DNA of 64,000 bases. Origin: Haliclona indistincta. Taxonomy: Eukaryota > Porifera > Demospongiae > Haplosclerida > Chalinidae. The stretch spans positions 12,163,498-12,227,497 of the forward strand of contig OZ024790.1 of assembly GCA_964017065.1 (NCBI GenBank), in the 5' to 3' direction. Shown here piece by piece: positions 10,263 through 20,006 of this stretch; the first letter of the stretch is position 1, and every line of letters starts with the position of its first letter. The notes beneath the pieces were generated by a model that saw nothing but the letters and a program-made list of their open reading frames with translations, was not told the DNA's origin and did no database searches. The position numbers were made by a program, and so were the translations under genes.

Positions 10263-11505
10263 AAGTATTACTTAATGTAGGTAAGGAATGCTCTACGTGA
10301 TTTATGGCACGAGGGGTGTGGTCGAGTGACTGATAAAGTACGAGACAAAGCCGAGTGCTTTGTCAGACACAAGACCACAGCCTGAGTGCCATAAATCACG
10401 TAGAGCACTCCTTACCTACATTAAGTGGTTTAAAGTATATGCCGCGGCTGACTAGATCAAGCTGTAACGCTACCAAGTGAATCAGCGTCAGCGTGCTATA
10501 TGGGAATTAAAGCACGTTCAATATGACGCTGATATTGTACGGTGGGCGGGATCACGAAATACGTGATTTACAGGAAGCGCGGTGCCTTTGATTCCACCCA
10601 CGCATATACTTTAAGTACTAGTTAAAGCACCGCTCCGAGTGCTCTACGCAATATAATAGCACGAGGGGCGTGGCGAGAGGCCAAATAGAGCACGAGCCGA
10701 AGGCGAGTGCGTAGAGCACGAGAAGAGCGGTGCTTTAACAGGTTTAGAGTGTGACCTTGTACAATTACCATAAGGGATACTGCTAGCAGGCCGAAGACAG
10801 TCCAGTATAAAACGCTACCATTATGGGAATTTACGGATTTTTACGGAAATCGTTACACGAGCACATGATGGAAGGTAGCTGTGGACGAGAGCGCTGTGAT
10901 TTCGACTTGGGAATATGATAGGAGCAGAGAATTCAACACCAGAAAAGAAGACGTGTCTTATTTATCTAACTACCACTACCACCAGTGGGCTAAAGCTATG
11001 AAGGAATCATGAATCAGTGAGGAACGACTTCACCGAACCTCGTGGATGAAAGTATCCATCGAACGTACATCAGCAGTGACGCCGAGCTACTTGCTACGCT
11101 GCCATGTAGCTACTTTCCGGTTTCATCCTGTCTTTGAGAAGCTGTAGCGCCCTGGATAAACCTAACGTCACCAGGCTACATTGCTAACGGCGTGGCCCTC
11201 CTATCTAGCTTTCTTCTGGCCTTTTGATCGCTGTTAAAGACACTGAATAGTCTCTGTTCGACATTGTTTTAGTATTTTATCAAAATGAAAGTTGTTTGTG
11301 TTTCATCGCATGTATTTTATAATTAAATTCACTGCATATCGGCATGTTAACACCTGGTAGATAGAGCACTGCGGTGGAAAATAGAGCACTGTAGAACAAT
11401 GGGTTTAGGAAAATAGAGCACTGTTTGAACAATGGGCAGTGCGTACTATGGAATATAGAGCACTGTCGGCGCCTTTGATCTTGTATGGTATCATACTCTA
11501 AAGTA
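10263..11505. mobile_element. Foldback MITE insertions in intron 10 of CMTR1 copy 1
   Basis: Copies 3 and 4 have only a short intron here, so ~1.2 kb was inserted. It contains a 40-bp inverted repeat (10271-10310 and 10386-10425, CTTAATGTAGGTAAGGAATG...). A second inverted structure lies at 10620-10742, starting GTTAAAGCACCG and ending CGGTGCTTTAAC; it has the same termini as the element in the same intron of CMTR1 copy 2 (21785-21945). The remainder has repeated AATAGAGCACTG motifs (11350-11465) and no coding capacity. Confidence 0.7.
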
Positions 11506-11862
11506 TGATAATGTGTGCCACAGGGATTTGTGTTGACGGAGAGGAAAATATTCAAGAAATTCTCACGAAACAGTTGGTTCTCTGTCAGTACCTTTGTGCT
11601 CTTATGATTTTGAGAACAGGTGATAGCAAATTGTTACGGATAATTGTGTTATGACCTTTTGTACTCCAGGTGGTCATTTTGTCTGCAAGGTATTCGACCA
11701 GTTTACTCCGTTCAGTGTGGGCCTGTTCTACCTGCTCTACCGGTGCTTTGAACAGGTCTGCATCTTCAAACCAGTGACCAGCCGTCCAGCTAATTCCGAG
11801 AGGCAAGTCATGTTGCACACACTGTGCCGAGCTTAAGTTCCCTCCCTTCCCCTCTCCCATCC

Positions 11863-11914
<52 letters not shown>
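11863..11914. repeat. (CT)n microsatellite in CMTR1 intron 12 (copy 1)
   Basis: About 26 CT units in the intron after exon 12. All five CMTR1 copies have a pyrimidine microsatellite at this position, so it predates the duplications and has since diverged in length and motif. Confidence 0.95.
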
Positions 11915-11919
<5 letters not shown>

Positions 11920-13425
11920 CTCTCTTTGTCACTGGTGTACATTATGGGCAATTCACATTTCTTGTCTTTCTTCTCGTGCTGCTCTCTTTGTACACACACT
12001 AGGTATGTGATATGCAAGAGTCTAAGGTCGGGTATTGATGATGTGTGGAACTACATGTTGGCAGTCAATATACACATGTGTAAGATGAAGAATGAGGTGC
12101 CAGACGAGGATGTCGAGGAGGTATTGATAGTCATGAAGAAGACTTGTCTGTTTGTTGTCAAACAGTCATAGATTGTTGCTTTACGCCTTTTTATTTCAGA
12201 TAGTGCCGTTCCATCTCTTAGTGGAAGAACCATTCTGTTCTTACATCAAAGAGACTAATAATGAGTAAGTTTATTGAGGACCCATCATACGTGTCTTGAG
12301 TTATCTCAAAGGTTTGGTTTGAATCAGATTATTGCTTTGAAAAAGCTACGCTACTATGTGAAAAATACGTAAGTATGCAGGATTATAACTTGTTTAATTT
12401 TAATGCTGTGCTCGTGAAGAAATTTACAAGATGCAAGGCAGTCTAGAATAAGAGCAAATTGTCTGAAGTTGTGGAAGGTTTGTGACTCACAATTAGGTTT
12501 TACAGATTCAAGCTGGTCTCTGCAGGTACCCAATAAACCACGGGCAGAAGCGCCGGCACCAGACGCACTAGAAATATTTACCAATGTTTGGGAGGTAAAA
12601 TATAAGTTGCATAGTTACCATGACTACCAGTAAATCCGGAGCACAAATTATGAATTTTATGTGAGAATAAATTTTGATTTTTTCACAGAAGGTAGTGTCA
12701 TCGAGTGACCAGTCAATTGAAATCCTAGCCACGAGCTCATTCACTACTGTCACTGGTGAGGATGCTAAGTTTCTTGTTGACGTGCATTCATGGAAGTGGT
12801 TCTGGGCAGCTGGTAAACGGTATCTACTAGTTGGTCTAGGGGTAGGTACAAGTGACTGAGGAGGATTGCTGCATAGATATTATATTGCCTACGGACTGGG
12901 ATTGGACACTGGGCATTTCCGTGTACACAGCGCGTTGCACCGGAGGTCAATTTTGCCCTTGGATACGGCGTGGTTCTGCATGGTTACAGTATTACTTAAT
13001 ACAAAAACTGCCCTAATCAAAGGCGTTTTGCAACGAGATAACGCTTTGTCTGCATACAGATTATAGCCTAAACCATATTCGAATCATCGAACAGTAGCTC
13101 CAAGGTATTGAATTTATTCGGATATTTGTCATGTTGCGTCCAGAGGTACACAAAAAAGGTCACTAACAAGTACGAATTCTGCACTGCAGTATCGCCCTAG
13201 GCGCTGAAAAACATGCCTACACCACATTGATCAACGTGAATAACAATTATAAAGCTACAGCGTACACTAAAAACAGTTCGTATTTGCAGTAGAGGTACAC
13301 AAAGTTCACTCGCTAAATGTATTGCGGCATTTGGGTCAAGCGCAACGCGGTGTGCACGCACCAAAAATGTATTGTTACTATGCGCTCACGTGAGCTAGTG
13401 TCCAATCCCAGTCCGTAGGCAATAT

Positions 13426-13845
13426 TAGGGAGACACGGTAGTGTCTCCCTATGTAGGGTTGAACGAGAAAACAAGATGGCGGCTACATACAATGTATTAG
13501 CGTTCAAACGCTGATATTTCGCCTGGTGATCAATTTTATACGTCCAAAGACACTTAAATCTGCTATCTGGCGTTGCCCCATCTTACAGTAGCAAGGAGAT
13601 TGCTCGAGATTGTTGCTAAAGTGACGAACCTGGAAACGGTGAAAATCGAGTTTCGTCATCTTCGTTTTCTTCTTTCTTTCTTCCACTCGCCTAGCGCCTT
13701 TACGCGAGCAATGCCGAGACCAAAACACCCACGAACAGTAGTGAAATTCTCCTGGCATGTGCCTTTTGAACTTAGTTTTTAGCGAAACGGCGATATAAAT
13801 TCCGCGATTTCTCGATCATGCTCCATTGTCAGCTAAGTGTTAGAC
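13426..13845. mobile_element. MITE-like repeat, copy A
   Basis: Starts TAGGGAGACACGGTAGTGTC with a short internal inverted repeat (AGGGAGACAC/GTGTCTCCCT). It is closely matched by 31077-31508 over its whole length, and both copies end near AGTGTTAG. No protein is recognised. Confidence 0.7.
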
Positions 13846-14272
13846 GCCATTAATAATTATAGTGATTGCGCAATACGCACGTGACCAAGCTGTGGTTAGC
13901 GCACGTGACCAAGCACAAGCTTGAGTATCGCCACGCCGTATAGATCACGGAGAACAGATTTTTGTCTGGAGTCTTCGAAGAACGGTAAGCTAGCAAGCGC
14001 AGAATCACCATTCTGCCTTGCCAGATAATTATAACCGCCGTAAACAAGTGTGGGCGGGGCTCGTATGCACTGTATTCATGCATGCGTAGGCGAGCTGATA
14101 TCTACAGCATAAGAATTATTTAGCTACAAGCGGTGGCTACAAGTTTAAAATTGTTAATAATAAAGAAAAGCCATCAACAACAGGAAAACCAAATCAATGG
14201 TGGAAACAAAGATGGCACAGTAATTGCATGATATTGAACTGTACTTCACTGAAAAAGAAAAAAAGGACACAA

Positions 14273-14655
14273 ACAAGAAAATTAAAAAGATTTCTATCGA
14301 AATCAAAAGGATGTAGGGTTGAGAAATCAACCACTGGTCAACAATGTAAACTAACAAGGAACAAGCATGGAATGGTAACACGATTGACTTGCTAACAGAC
14401 CATAGATCCCTACATCAGTGGCTGTACATAAGCTGTCACAAGCTGAATGCACGTCAGGTGTCAGTCAACAGTAACTAGCTGAACTAGCTATAGTCAACTA
14501 CAGCAGCCACTGATGTAGGGATCTATGGTCTGTTAGCAAGTCAATCGTGTTACCATTCCATGCTTGTTCCTTGTTAGTTTACATTGTTGACCAGTGGTTG
14601 ATTTCTCAACCCTACATCCTTTTGATTTCGATAGAAATCTTTTTAATTTTCTTGT
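14273..14655. repeat. Near-perfect long inverted repeat (152-bp arms, 79-bp loop)
   Basis: The left arm 14273-14424 and right arm 14504-14655 are reverse complements, as far as I can read without mismatch. The spacer is 14425-14503. Transcribed as part of the CMTR1 intron it would form a long hairpin RNA. It lies at the right end of the hAT-like insertion. Confidence 0.9.
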
Positions 14656-15086
14656 AATATCTATGATTGCTGTTACTCCTCTCTTTTGTCTCCTCCCATC
14701 ACAGAGAAACACTGTCAGATGTTGGGACATGACAGGACAGAAACCGTCCTTCACAGCTAACAGAGAAATCACCAACCTTGAACTGCCGAAAGGGACGCTG
14801 ATAGAAATAGAGCTTGTTACAGAAAGAGTTGGGGAGGTGTGTCAATGTGCTACATGTGTATCACATAAATCGTCTGTATTGACAGGGAGCTGCCCAGCTA
14901 TGCCAGAACTTTGCTTACATTACTGATGTATTGGCTGTACATGAAGAAGTGTTTGTCAGCAAACCCTTGAAGGAAAGGTATGTATGTGGAATATGTAACA
15001 TTCAGATTTAACATATTGTAGGCAGTTGATTGCAGAGGAGTTGTGTAAAGTGCTCAACAAACCCACTGAAGATTATTTGACCGTAA

Positions 15087-15512
15087 TGGAAGATTACTGA
15101 GCTTTGGAATCATCGTGTCCAGATCCTCAATCCTGATCTGAGCTTCTTACATTGTTTTGGCAGTGAAGGAAGCAAGCCTGGGCAACTGCATGGTCCACGT
15201 GGGATTGCTATTGATCAAGATGGAATGGTGTATGTCGGCAGCCACCGGATTCACAAATTTGCAGAAATTTGTTTTTTTTTGGCTTCTTTCAATCATAAAA
15301 AGTTGCGTCATTCATTTAGTCCGTATGGCTTATGCTTTGACAGCAACAATCTACTCTATGCTACTGATATGCAGAACAGTGTAGTGTGTATCTTCAATAC
15401 TAGTGGGAAGTTTTTAGGATACATTGGTAATAGTGATGGTAGTAGTTTTGTTTGTCCTCGGTTGATAGTTCTGATAAAGACAGACTATACATTAGTGGCA
15501 GCTGATACATAG
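15087..15512 (+). pseudogene. NHL-repeat exon remnant upstream of NLR1
   Basis: Matches the last part of the Death-NHL gene's C-terminal exon (about 37130-37590): LWNHRVQILNPDLSF, HGPRGIAIDQDGMVYVG and YGLCFDSNNLLYATDMQNSV are recognisable in shifted frames. The 5' side is fused to truncated CMTR1. Frameshifts and the loss of the KCFQQ end show it is not coding. It sits in the position that precedes each NLR gene. Confidence 0.8.
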
Positions 15513-15582
15513 ACTCTTATATATACTTATGTATGTACTTATAATTATATACTTAACTTACTATATACTTCACTTATGTATA

Positions 15583-15746
15583 CAGCTGATTGCAGCAAAC
15601 TTGACTCACAAACAGACTACAAGGACTGTTAATTTGTGGTCAACACCACAACTAGCATGTACAGGGAGAGGTATGGTGTTGACCACAAAAAGAGCCATTG
15701 CAGTCTGTTTGTCAAAACTGAGAGTCATGTTTGCTGCAATCAGCTG
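15583..15746. mobile_element. 164-bp Tc1/mariner-type MITE
   Basis: Perfect 18-bp inverted ends CAGCTGATTGCAGCAAAC (15583-15600 and 15729-15746), each bordered by TA as expected for a TA target duplication. Internal sequence is largely palindromic. It is absent upstream of the other NLR genes. Confidence 0.75.
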
Positions 15747-15803
15747 TACTTGTATTGAATTGTTATGGAAGAATGTAAAAATTGAACTGATTGTTTACAT
15801 CTT

Positions 15804-15892
15804 TGAATCTCATTATCTGGCTATAAAGTCGTTACAATGTATGAATGTACATACTAAGCGTCTTGTCTTGCATCCCGTGATTCAGTGCAGAA
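15804..15892 (+). promoter_or_regulatory. NLR1 core promoter and 5' leader
   Basis: The block TGAATCTCATTATCTGGC, then TATAAA (15822-15827), then the leader ending TGATTCAGTGCAGAAATG is conserved upstream of NLR4, NLR5 and NLR6. The TATA box is 66 bp before the ATG. Conservation while flanking NHL sequence decays supports function. Confidence 0.6.
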
Positions 15893-18553
15893 ATGGCGAA
15901 GCCCTTGTTGAACCTTACGGCACTAGACGTAAGATGCTCTTCTGCTCATATTGCAAAGTTTTCTGAGCATATTGAAGACTGGGAGGAACTGGCACCATAT
16001 TTTGGCCTTACCGAGGCAGAGCAGCAGGAGATACGAGCCAGCCACGCCCTACAATACAAGGTACAGAAACGCAAGATGCTCTGGAAGTGGGTCAGGAAGC
16101 TGGGAGAGAAGGCAACCTACCGTGAGCTGATAAAAGTGTTGGAAGAAGCAGGCGAATCTCTACAAATCGCAAGAGTCAACGAGCTACTTGAGGACTCGTA
16201 TTCTGAAGCACCTCACATCATTGTGAAATCGTTCCGACAGTACCTCAAAGATTGCTACAGTACCTCAGCTTCTGATGGAGTGGCAGATAGAGAAGATTGG
16301 CCACGATTGAAGCATCCAATAATTTTTGTGAACCCGGAGTTGGTCTCGAAGGACAAAAAGACAAGTCTAACTACACTCGACATCTTCAAAGACAAAAAAG
16401 TGATGCTTGAAGGCACATCAGGTTCTGGTAAAACCACTCTAATGAGGCATGCCTGCCAGCAGTGGGCCGAGGGCAAGCTACTTAATGATGTGGATCTCCT
16501 CATCCATCTAACCCTGGCAGATCCCAACTTATGGTCTGCCAAACGTTTGGAAGACATAATCCCTCATCCTACATCTATTGAGATGCGCAGAGCAGTAGCT
16601 GAGTACATAACAGAGCGAGGAGGCAAAGGATGCTGCTTTATACTGGATGGATGGGAGGATTTGCCTGAAGAGATGCAAACATCATCTTTTATTCATGATC
16701 TTCTCAAAGGCAGTCAGCCGGGATTGGCACTACCAAAATGTTCGTTTTTTGTCACCACTCGTCCCATGGCTTCTCCCTCTCTACAGCCATTAGTCACCAC
16801 TATTGTTGAGATCACTGGCTTCTCTTCTGAGAGTGTTGATACCTATGCTAGTCAGTATCTGACACAGCAAGGCAAGGATCCTGCTGTCTTCATAACAGCT
16901 CTCAATGATAACCATCATACTCGTGGCTTGTGCAGTTTGCCCATCAATGCAGCCATCTTACTACATCTGTTTCTTACTATTCAAACAGGTCTTCCCACGT
17001 CTCAGACAGAGCTGTTCAACTGCTTTATTCTTAACCTTCTTCTTCGTCATCTTGTCGCCAAAGCGAAATACAAGCATGCTAAGCCTTTGCTTCGCTGCTT
17101 TTCAGATCTTCCATCAAATGAATATAAAGCATTCAATAACCTTTGTCTAATATCTTACCATTCCACATTCAGTGGTAAAGTAGCCTCTCAGAGTAACCAG
17201 CTAATCTCATCTGATGACCTTTGTAAAGCCGGTCTACAGGACGTGCAAGTGACCCTGGGTCTAATGAAGGTACACCAGCAGCTGACCTGGTGTGGCTATG
17301 ACCCTCACTATGGGTTCCTTCACTCATCAGTTCAAGACTTCTTATGTGCTGTGAGGATGAGCCAGCTGAGTCCAGAGCAACAGGTGAAGGACTTTATATG
17401 TATAATGACCAGTAATCCAACATCACTAGTACTTCGCTTCTATGCTGGCATAACAAAGCTTGAGAGTGAAAGGGTCTGCAAATATTTGAGTCGAATAGGA
17501 ATGTATCCACCTGGTTATTTTGTTTTAAATAACTTGTGTACTGCTTCTTCTGACCCACGTAGACTATTTTTGACATATCTTCATTGTCTTTATGAAGCGA
17601 AGCATAACAAGATATTATGTCAGTTTGCCGCGGACAGTAAAGAATCAGTATGTTTTGGATTCTATAGACTTTCTATTCATGATCTCAACGTGATATGGTA
17701 TTTCATGTTGGACATGATTGAAAAATGTCATCCTGAAGTTTTGATGGTCTCCTTTAGTTTTTGTGAAATTAATGATCACGGCATTGAGTCAGCTGTAACA
17801 ACTTTTATCAACCAGGCAAGCACTCTTAATTGCTCAAAAGGTTGTTTTAGACTTAATGTTACTGCTCCTGGTATTACATATAAGGCCGTTAGAAGTTTGA
17901 CTAAATTGACGAGAACAAAAAATGTAACATTAATTGAATTTCTGCTGGCATCGAAAATTGACTTTAAAACCTTGAATATGTTAATTGGTGCTGTACCTAC
18001 CTCAACTATAACATCCCTTGGTCTAAAGTCATTTGGCTCACCCTTGACAAGCAGACATATTTACCATTTAGTTCTTCTCATTCACCAAGCAAGACAATTG
18101 AAAGAGTTGGACCTTTCTGAAAATCCATTGCAAGCAGAGTGTTTTCCACTTTTATTGATGGCTGCTAGAAATGTGGAACGATTAGTATTTAGAACTATGT
18201 TAAGAGATCAGCACCTTCAGGAGATGGGTCCAATACTGCAGTCAAATACTAGCTTAAAATGTTTATGTATGGAGCCCTATAATCGCTGTTTTTACAGTTT
18301 TGAATCACTTTGTGAGTTCATTAAAGTTATCACAGCACCTGAATCAAGATCACAACTAAGAGTTCTTGTTACTGTTTATTCAGAAGATATATATGCAAAC
18401 AAAGAGTTAATGACAACCGTAAAAAAATTTGGAGAACGTCGTGGATATCCTTTGATTGTTTCTACTCGGGTTCAGCAAATGAAAAGAATGTTAGTGATGG
18501 GCTTAGAAAATGTTCTATCTCTACCTGCATCTTTGGTCACAGGAAAAACGTAA
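15893..18553 (+). CDS. Death-NACHT-LRR receptor (NLR1), 886 aa
   Basis: Single-exon gene starting MAKPL at a conserved ATG. Domains: Death-fold (about residues 12-105), linker with FRQYLKDCY (115-122), NACHT NTPase with Walker A GTSGSGKT (174-181), Walker B CCFILDGWED (247-256) and a sensor FFVTTRP (285-291), a helical winged-helix region, then a C-terminal LRR-like region (about 630-880) with LxLxx strands such as KELDLSEN. NLR proteins are cytosolic sensors that oligomerise through NACHT and signal through the Death domain. It lies tail-to-tail with the 7TM gene (198 bp apart). Compared with its paralogues, Death and NACHT are nearly invariant, and changes cluster at LRR strand positions. 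The ligand is unknown. Confidence 0.9.
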   Translation: MAKPLLNLTALDVRCSSAHIAKFSEHIEDWEELAPYFGLTEAEQQEIRASHALQYKVQKRKMLWKWVRKLGEKATYRELIKVLEEAGESLQIARVNELLEDSYSEAPHIIVKSFRQYLKDCYSTSASDGVADREDWPRLKHPIIFVNPELVSKDKKTSLTTLDIFKDKKVMLEGTSGSGKTTLMRHACQQWAEGKLLNDVDLLIHLTLADPNLWSAKRLEDIIPHPTSIEMRRAVAEYITERGGKGCCFILDGWEDLPEEMQTSSFIHDLLKGSQPGLALPKCSFFVTTRPMASPSLQPLVTTIVEITGFSSESVDTYASQYLTQQGKDPAVFITALNDNHHTRGLCSLPINAAILLHLFLTIQTGLPTSQTELFNCFILNLLLRHLVAKAKYKHAKPLLRCFSDLPSNEYKAFNNLCLISYHSTFSGKVASQSNQLISSDDLCKAGLQDVQVTLGLMKVHQQLTWCGYDPHYGFLHSSVQDFLCAVRMSQLSPEQQVKDFICIMTSNPTSLVLRFYAGITKLESERVCKYLSRIGMYPPGYFVLNNLCTASSDPRRLFLTYLHCLYEAKHNKILCQFAADSKESVCFGFYRLSIHDLNVIWYFMLDMIEKCHPEVLMVSFSFCEINDHGIESAVTTFINQASTLNCSKGCFRLNVTAPGITYKAVRSLTKLTRTKNVTLIEFLLASKIDFKTLNMLIGAVPTSTITSLGLKSFGSPLTSRHIYHLVLLIHQARQLKELDLSENPLQAECFPLLLMAARNVERLVFRTMLRDQHLQEMGPILQSNTSLKCLCMEPYNRCFYSFESLCEFIKVITAPESRSQLRVLVTVYSEDIYANKELMTTVKKFGERRGYPLIVSTRVQQMKRMLVMGLENVLSLPASLVTGKT

Positions 18554-18750
18554 CTTCTGATTGTCAACAACTCATTCATAATAACTTTTACATGTATTTG
18601 GTATCATGATCATTGCATAACCAGTAGTAGTTAAAGCTACTACTATGGTAACCCACATACCATTTTCAGTTACTTGCTCTAAAAATTAATGCTTACACAT
18701 AAAAAATTGAAATTCTTGAAAACATTATTAATTTTCATTGTAAGAAAAAT

Positions 18751-19806
18751 TCAATCGTCAACATTGTCCAATTCACTGCGTAGAAGTGGATCTCTTTCAT
18801 TATGTCGAGCTTCATCAGGTTGAGGTTCTTTATGGAAATGTTCAATGATAACAAATAAAGAGTATACTATAGCAAATGACAAGCTATTGAGAGGAGCAAT
18901 TGCTGCATGAATAATCCACAGTATTGTATTATTGTGGATGGTAGTTGTGATCTGATACAAGCGGTGAGCAAGTCCCAACAACTTGACAATGTGAAAGAGA
19001 ACAGGATAGATCATCAGTGGAGCATTTTCTCTCAGCATGGTTTTGTAGACCTGGTCTGGTGTCTCTTGGAAGTACAGACGCTTGCATAAAATTACCAACA
19101 TTGCAGCGACGATGACCATAGCTACAATGCATAGGAAAGACACAGGGCCGTACCCCAGGGCATACTGCTCGATTTTACCAGCTAGAAGACTGTCACAGTT
19201 ATCATCTTTTTGTCTTATCCAGCACCAAGCTCCAGCTAGTCCGTAAGCATCATGAAGAAACGGTATCCACACAAACAAGAGGGAAATTACAATCGGTAGA
19301 AAGACATAGCAGATCTCTAAGCACAGTGCTTGTCTTCTTGCTTTAGTAGAGGTACGATCGGCTGGTTCAGAGAGGGTTATAATGAGCTCACGATAAGTGA
19401 CACCTAATAGTATGATTGGTCGAATCTCAATGAGGATAATGAGACATGAGAGATGAAACACTAACACAGACATGTATAGAAGTGTCGTCCACGTTGAAAA
19501 CTCCAGTAAAGCCGCAATTGCCTTGCTCCCAATGACGTATGCCGTGTTCGTAGGGTCATAGTTGTACACGACTAGTTGTAAGCAGCGAGTAACGCTGTTG
19601 AAGGCAACTGCGAAGAGAAAGATAGAGAGATATTCGGTGATTAAACCGTCTTCCGACTCGACAGATGCAAGCAAGGGACACTGGGACAGAGCCACAATGC
19701 AGGCAGTTAGCGAGATGCCTGCAACAGATCCATATGGCAGCAGTATCACGTGACGGAGGGGACCATCAGTGTTGCTGCAGCCATTCCCAGAGGCTGAATG
19801 TTCCAT
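18751..19806 (-). CDS. Seven-transmembrane receptor, cAMP-receptor/GPR157-like, intact copy
   Basis: Single-exon, 351 aa from the ATG at 19806 (MEHSASGNGC); the frame upstream is open but lacks conservation. About seven hydrophobic segments are visible. The AGAWCWIR motif before the fifth segment is typical of the Dictyostelium cAMP-receptor and GPR157-like group, and the N-terminus has an N/C-rich short ectodomain. The cytoplasmic tail is acidic and charged (HNERDPLLRSELDNVDD); DPLL resembles a dileucine sorting signal. It is convergent with NLR1 and divergent from CMTR1 copy 2, whose ATG is 200 bp away, suggesting a shared promoter. All other copies in the window are broken. The ligand cannot be inferred. 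Confidence 0.8.
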   Translation of the reverse strand: MEHSASGNGCSNTDGPLRHVILLPYGSVAGISLTACIVALSQCPLLASVESEDGLITEYLSIFLFAVAFNSVTRCLQLVVYNYDPTNTAYVIGSKAIAALLEFSTWTTLLYMSVLVFHLSCLIILIEIRPIILLGVTYRELIITLSEPADRTSTKARRQALCLEICYVFLPIVISLLFVWIPFLHDAYGLAGAWCWIRQKDDNCDSLLAGKIEQYALGYGPVSFLCIVAMVIVAAMLVILCKRLYFQETPDQVYKTMLRENAPLMIYPVLFHIVKLLGLAHRLYQITTTIHNNTILWIIHAAIAPLNSLSFAIVYSLFVIIEHFHKEPQPDEARHNERDPLLRSELDNVDD

Positions 19807-20006
19807 GATGACAGTTAGCGAATAGTGAAAGCTCACATTTCGTCAGTAGTTAACCACAGGATGATGGCAGCTTCAGCTGATAACGGGTACTATTTACATA
19901 AACTCTTCACCCACGGCACCAGTTTTTTTTGTTCGTAGTAGACTCGCTCAGTCTCTATGTAGGCGTGACTCAATAGTAGCCCCGCCCATTGTACCACCAC
20001 GAGGGA
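19807..20006. promoter_or_regulatory. Bidirectional promoter candidate between 7TM gene and CMTR1
   Basis: A 200-bp spacer between divergent ATGs, conserved at the other module copies (GGGTACTATTTACATAAACT, ACTCGCTCAGTCTCTATGTA and CTCAATAGTAGC blocks). No TATA box is seen, which suits a housekeeping gene such as CMTR1. Confidence 0.6.

Larger units (their letters stand above)
12872..14664. mobile_element. 1.8-kb non-autonomous hAT-like element with nested MITEs
   Basis: The insertion in intron 18 of CMTR1 copy 1 is bounded by the 11-bp inverted termini CATAGATATTA and an 8-bp duplication GATTGCTG (12864-12871 and 14665-14672). Copies 2-5 have the uninterrupted site. An 8-bp TSD with CA-starting TIRs fits the hAT superfamily, which is an inference. 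There is no transposase frame. Inside are a 28-bp inverted repeat (12882-12909 and 13398-13425), a ~420-bp MITE copy (13426-13845) and a long perfect palindrome (14273-14655). Confidence 0.75.
8245..15064 (+). pseudogene. CMTR1: CMTR1 cap 2'-O-methyltransferase, copy 1 (broken, insertion-filled)
   Basis: Exons matching the full-length copy at 20007-25453 occur in order: basic exon 2 (from ~8310), G-patch exon (8517-8669), FtsJ/SAM-binding exons (about 9270-11850, including [10 protein letters not shown] and MADG), later exons to ~14985, and exon 21 (from 15022), where homology stops. Exon 1 with the ATG is missing, and the transposon sits there. Exon 2 carries indels near 8385-8405, and exon 9 has a 1-bp deletion (GTGAACTTTCG against GTGAAACCTTCG), so the frame is lost. 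Introns 10 and 18 carry insertions of ~1.2 and 1.8 kb. The catalytic Lys codon AAG is still present (11687-11689). The C-terminal WW exons are absent because the gene joins the NHL remnant at about 15064. Confidence 0.85.

Noticed and set aside
15529..15966. 145-aa frame before NLR1
   Set aside because: Crosses a TA-flanked MITE and the NLR1 promoter; no conservation in other units.
19807..19836. Extra N-terminal codons of the 7TM gene
   Set aside because: Sequence before the ATG at 19806 is not preserved in frame among copies (copy 4 differs), so it is leader.
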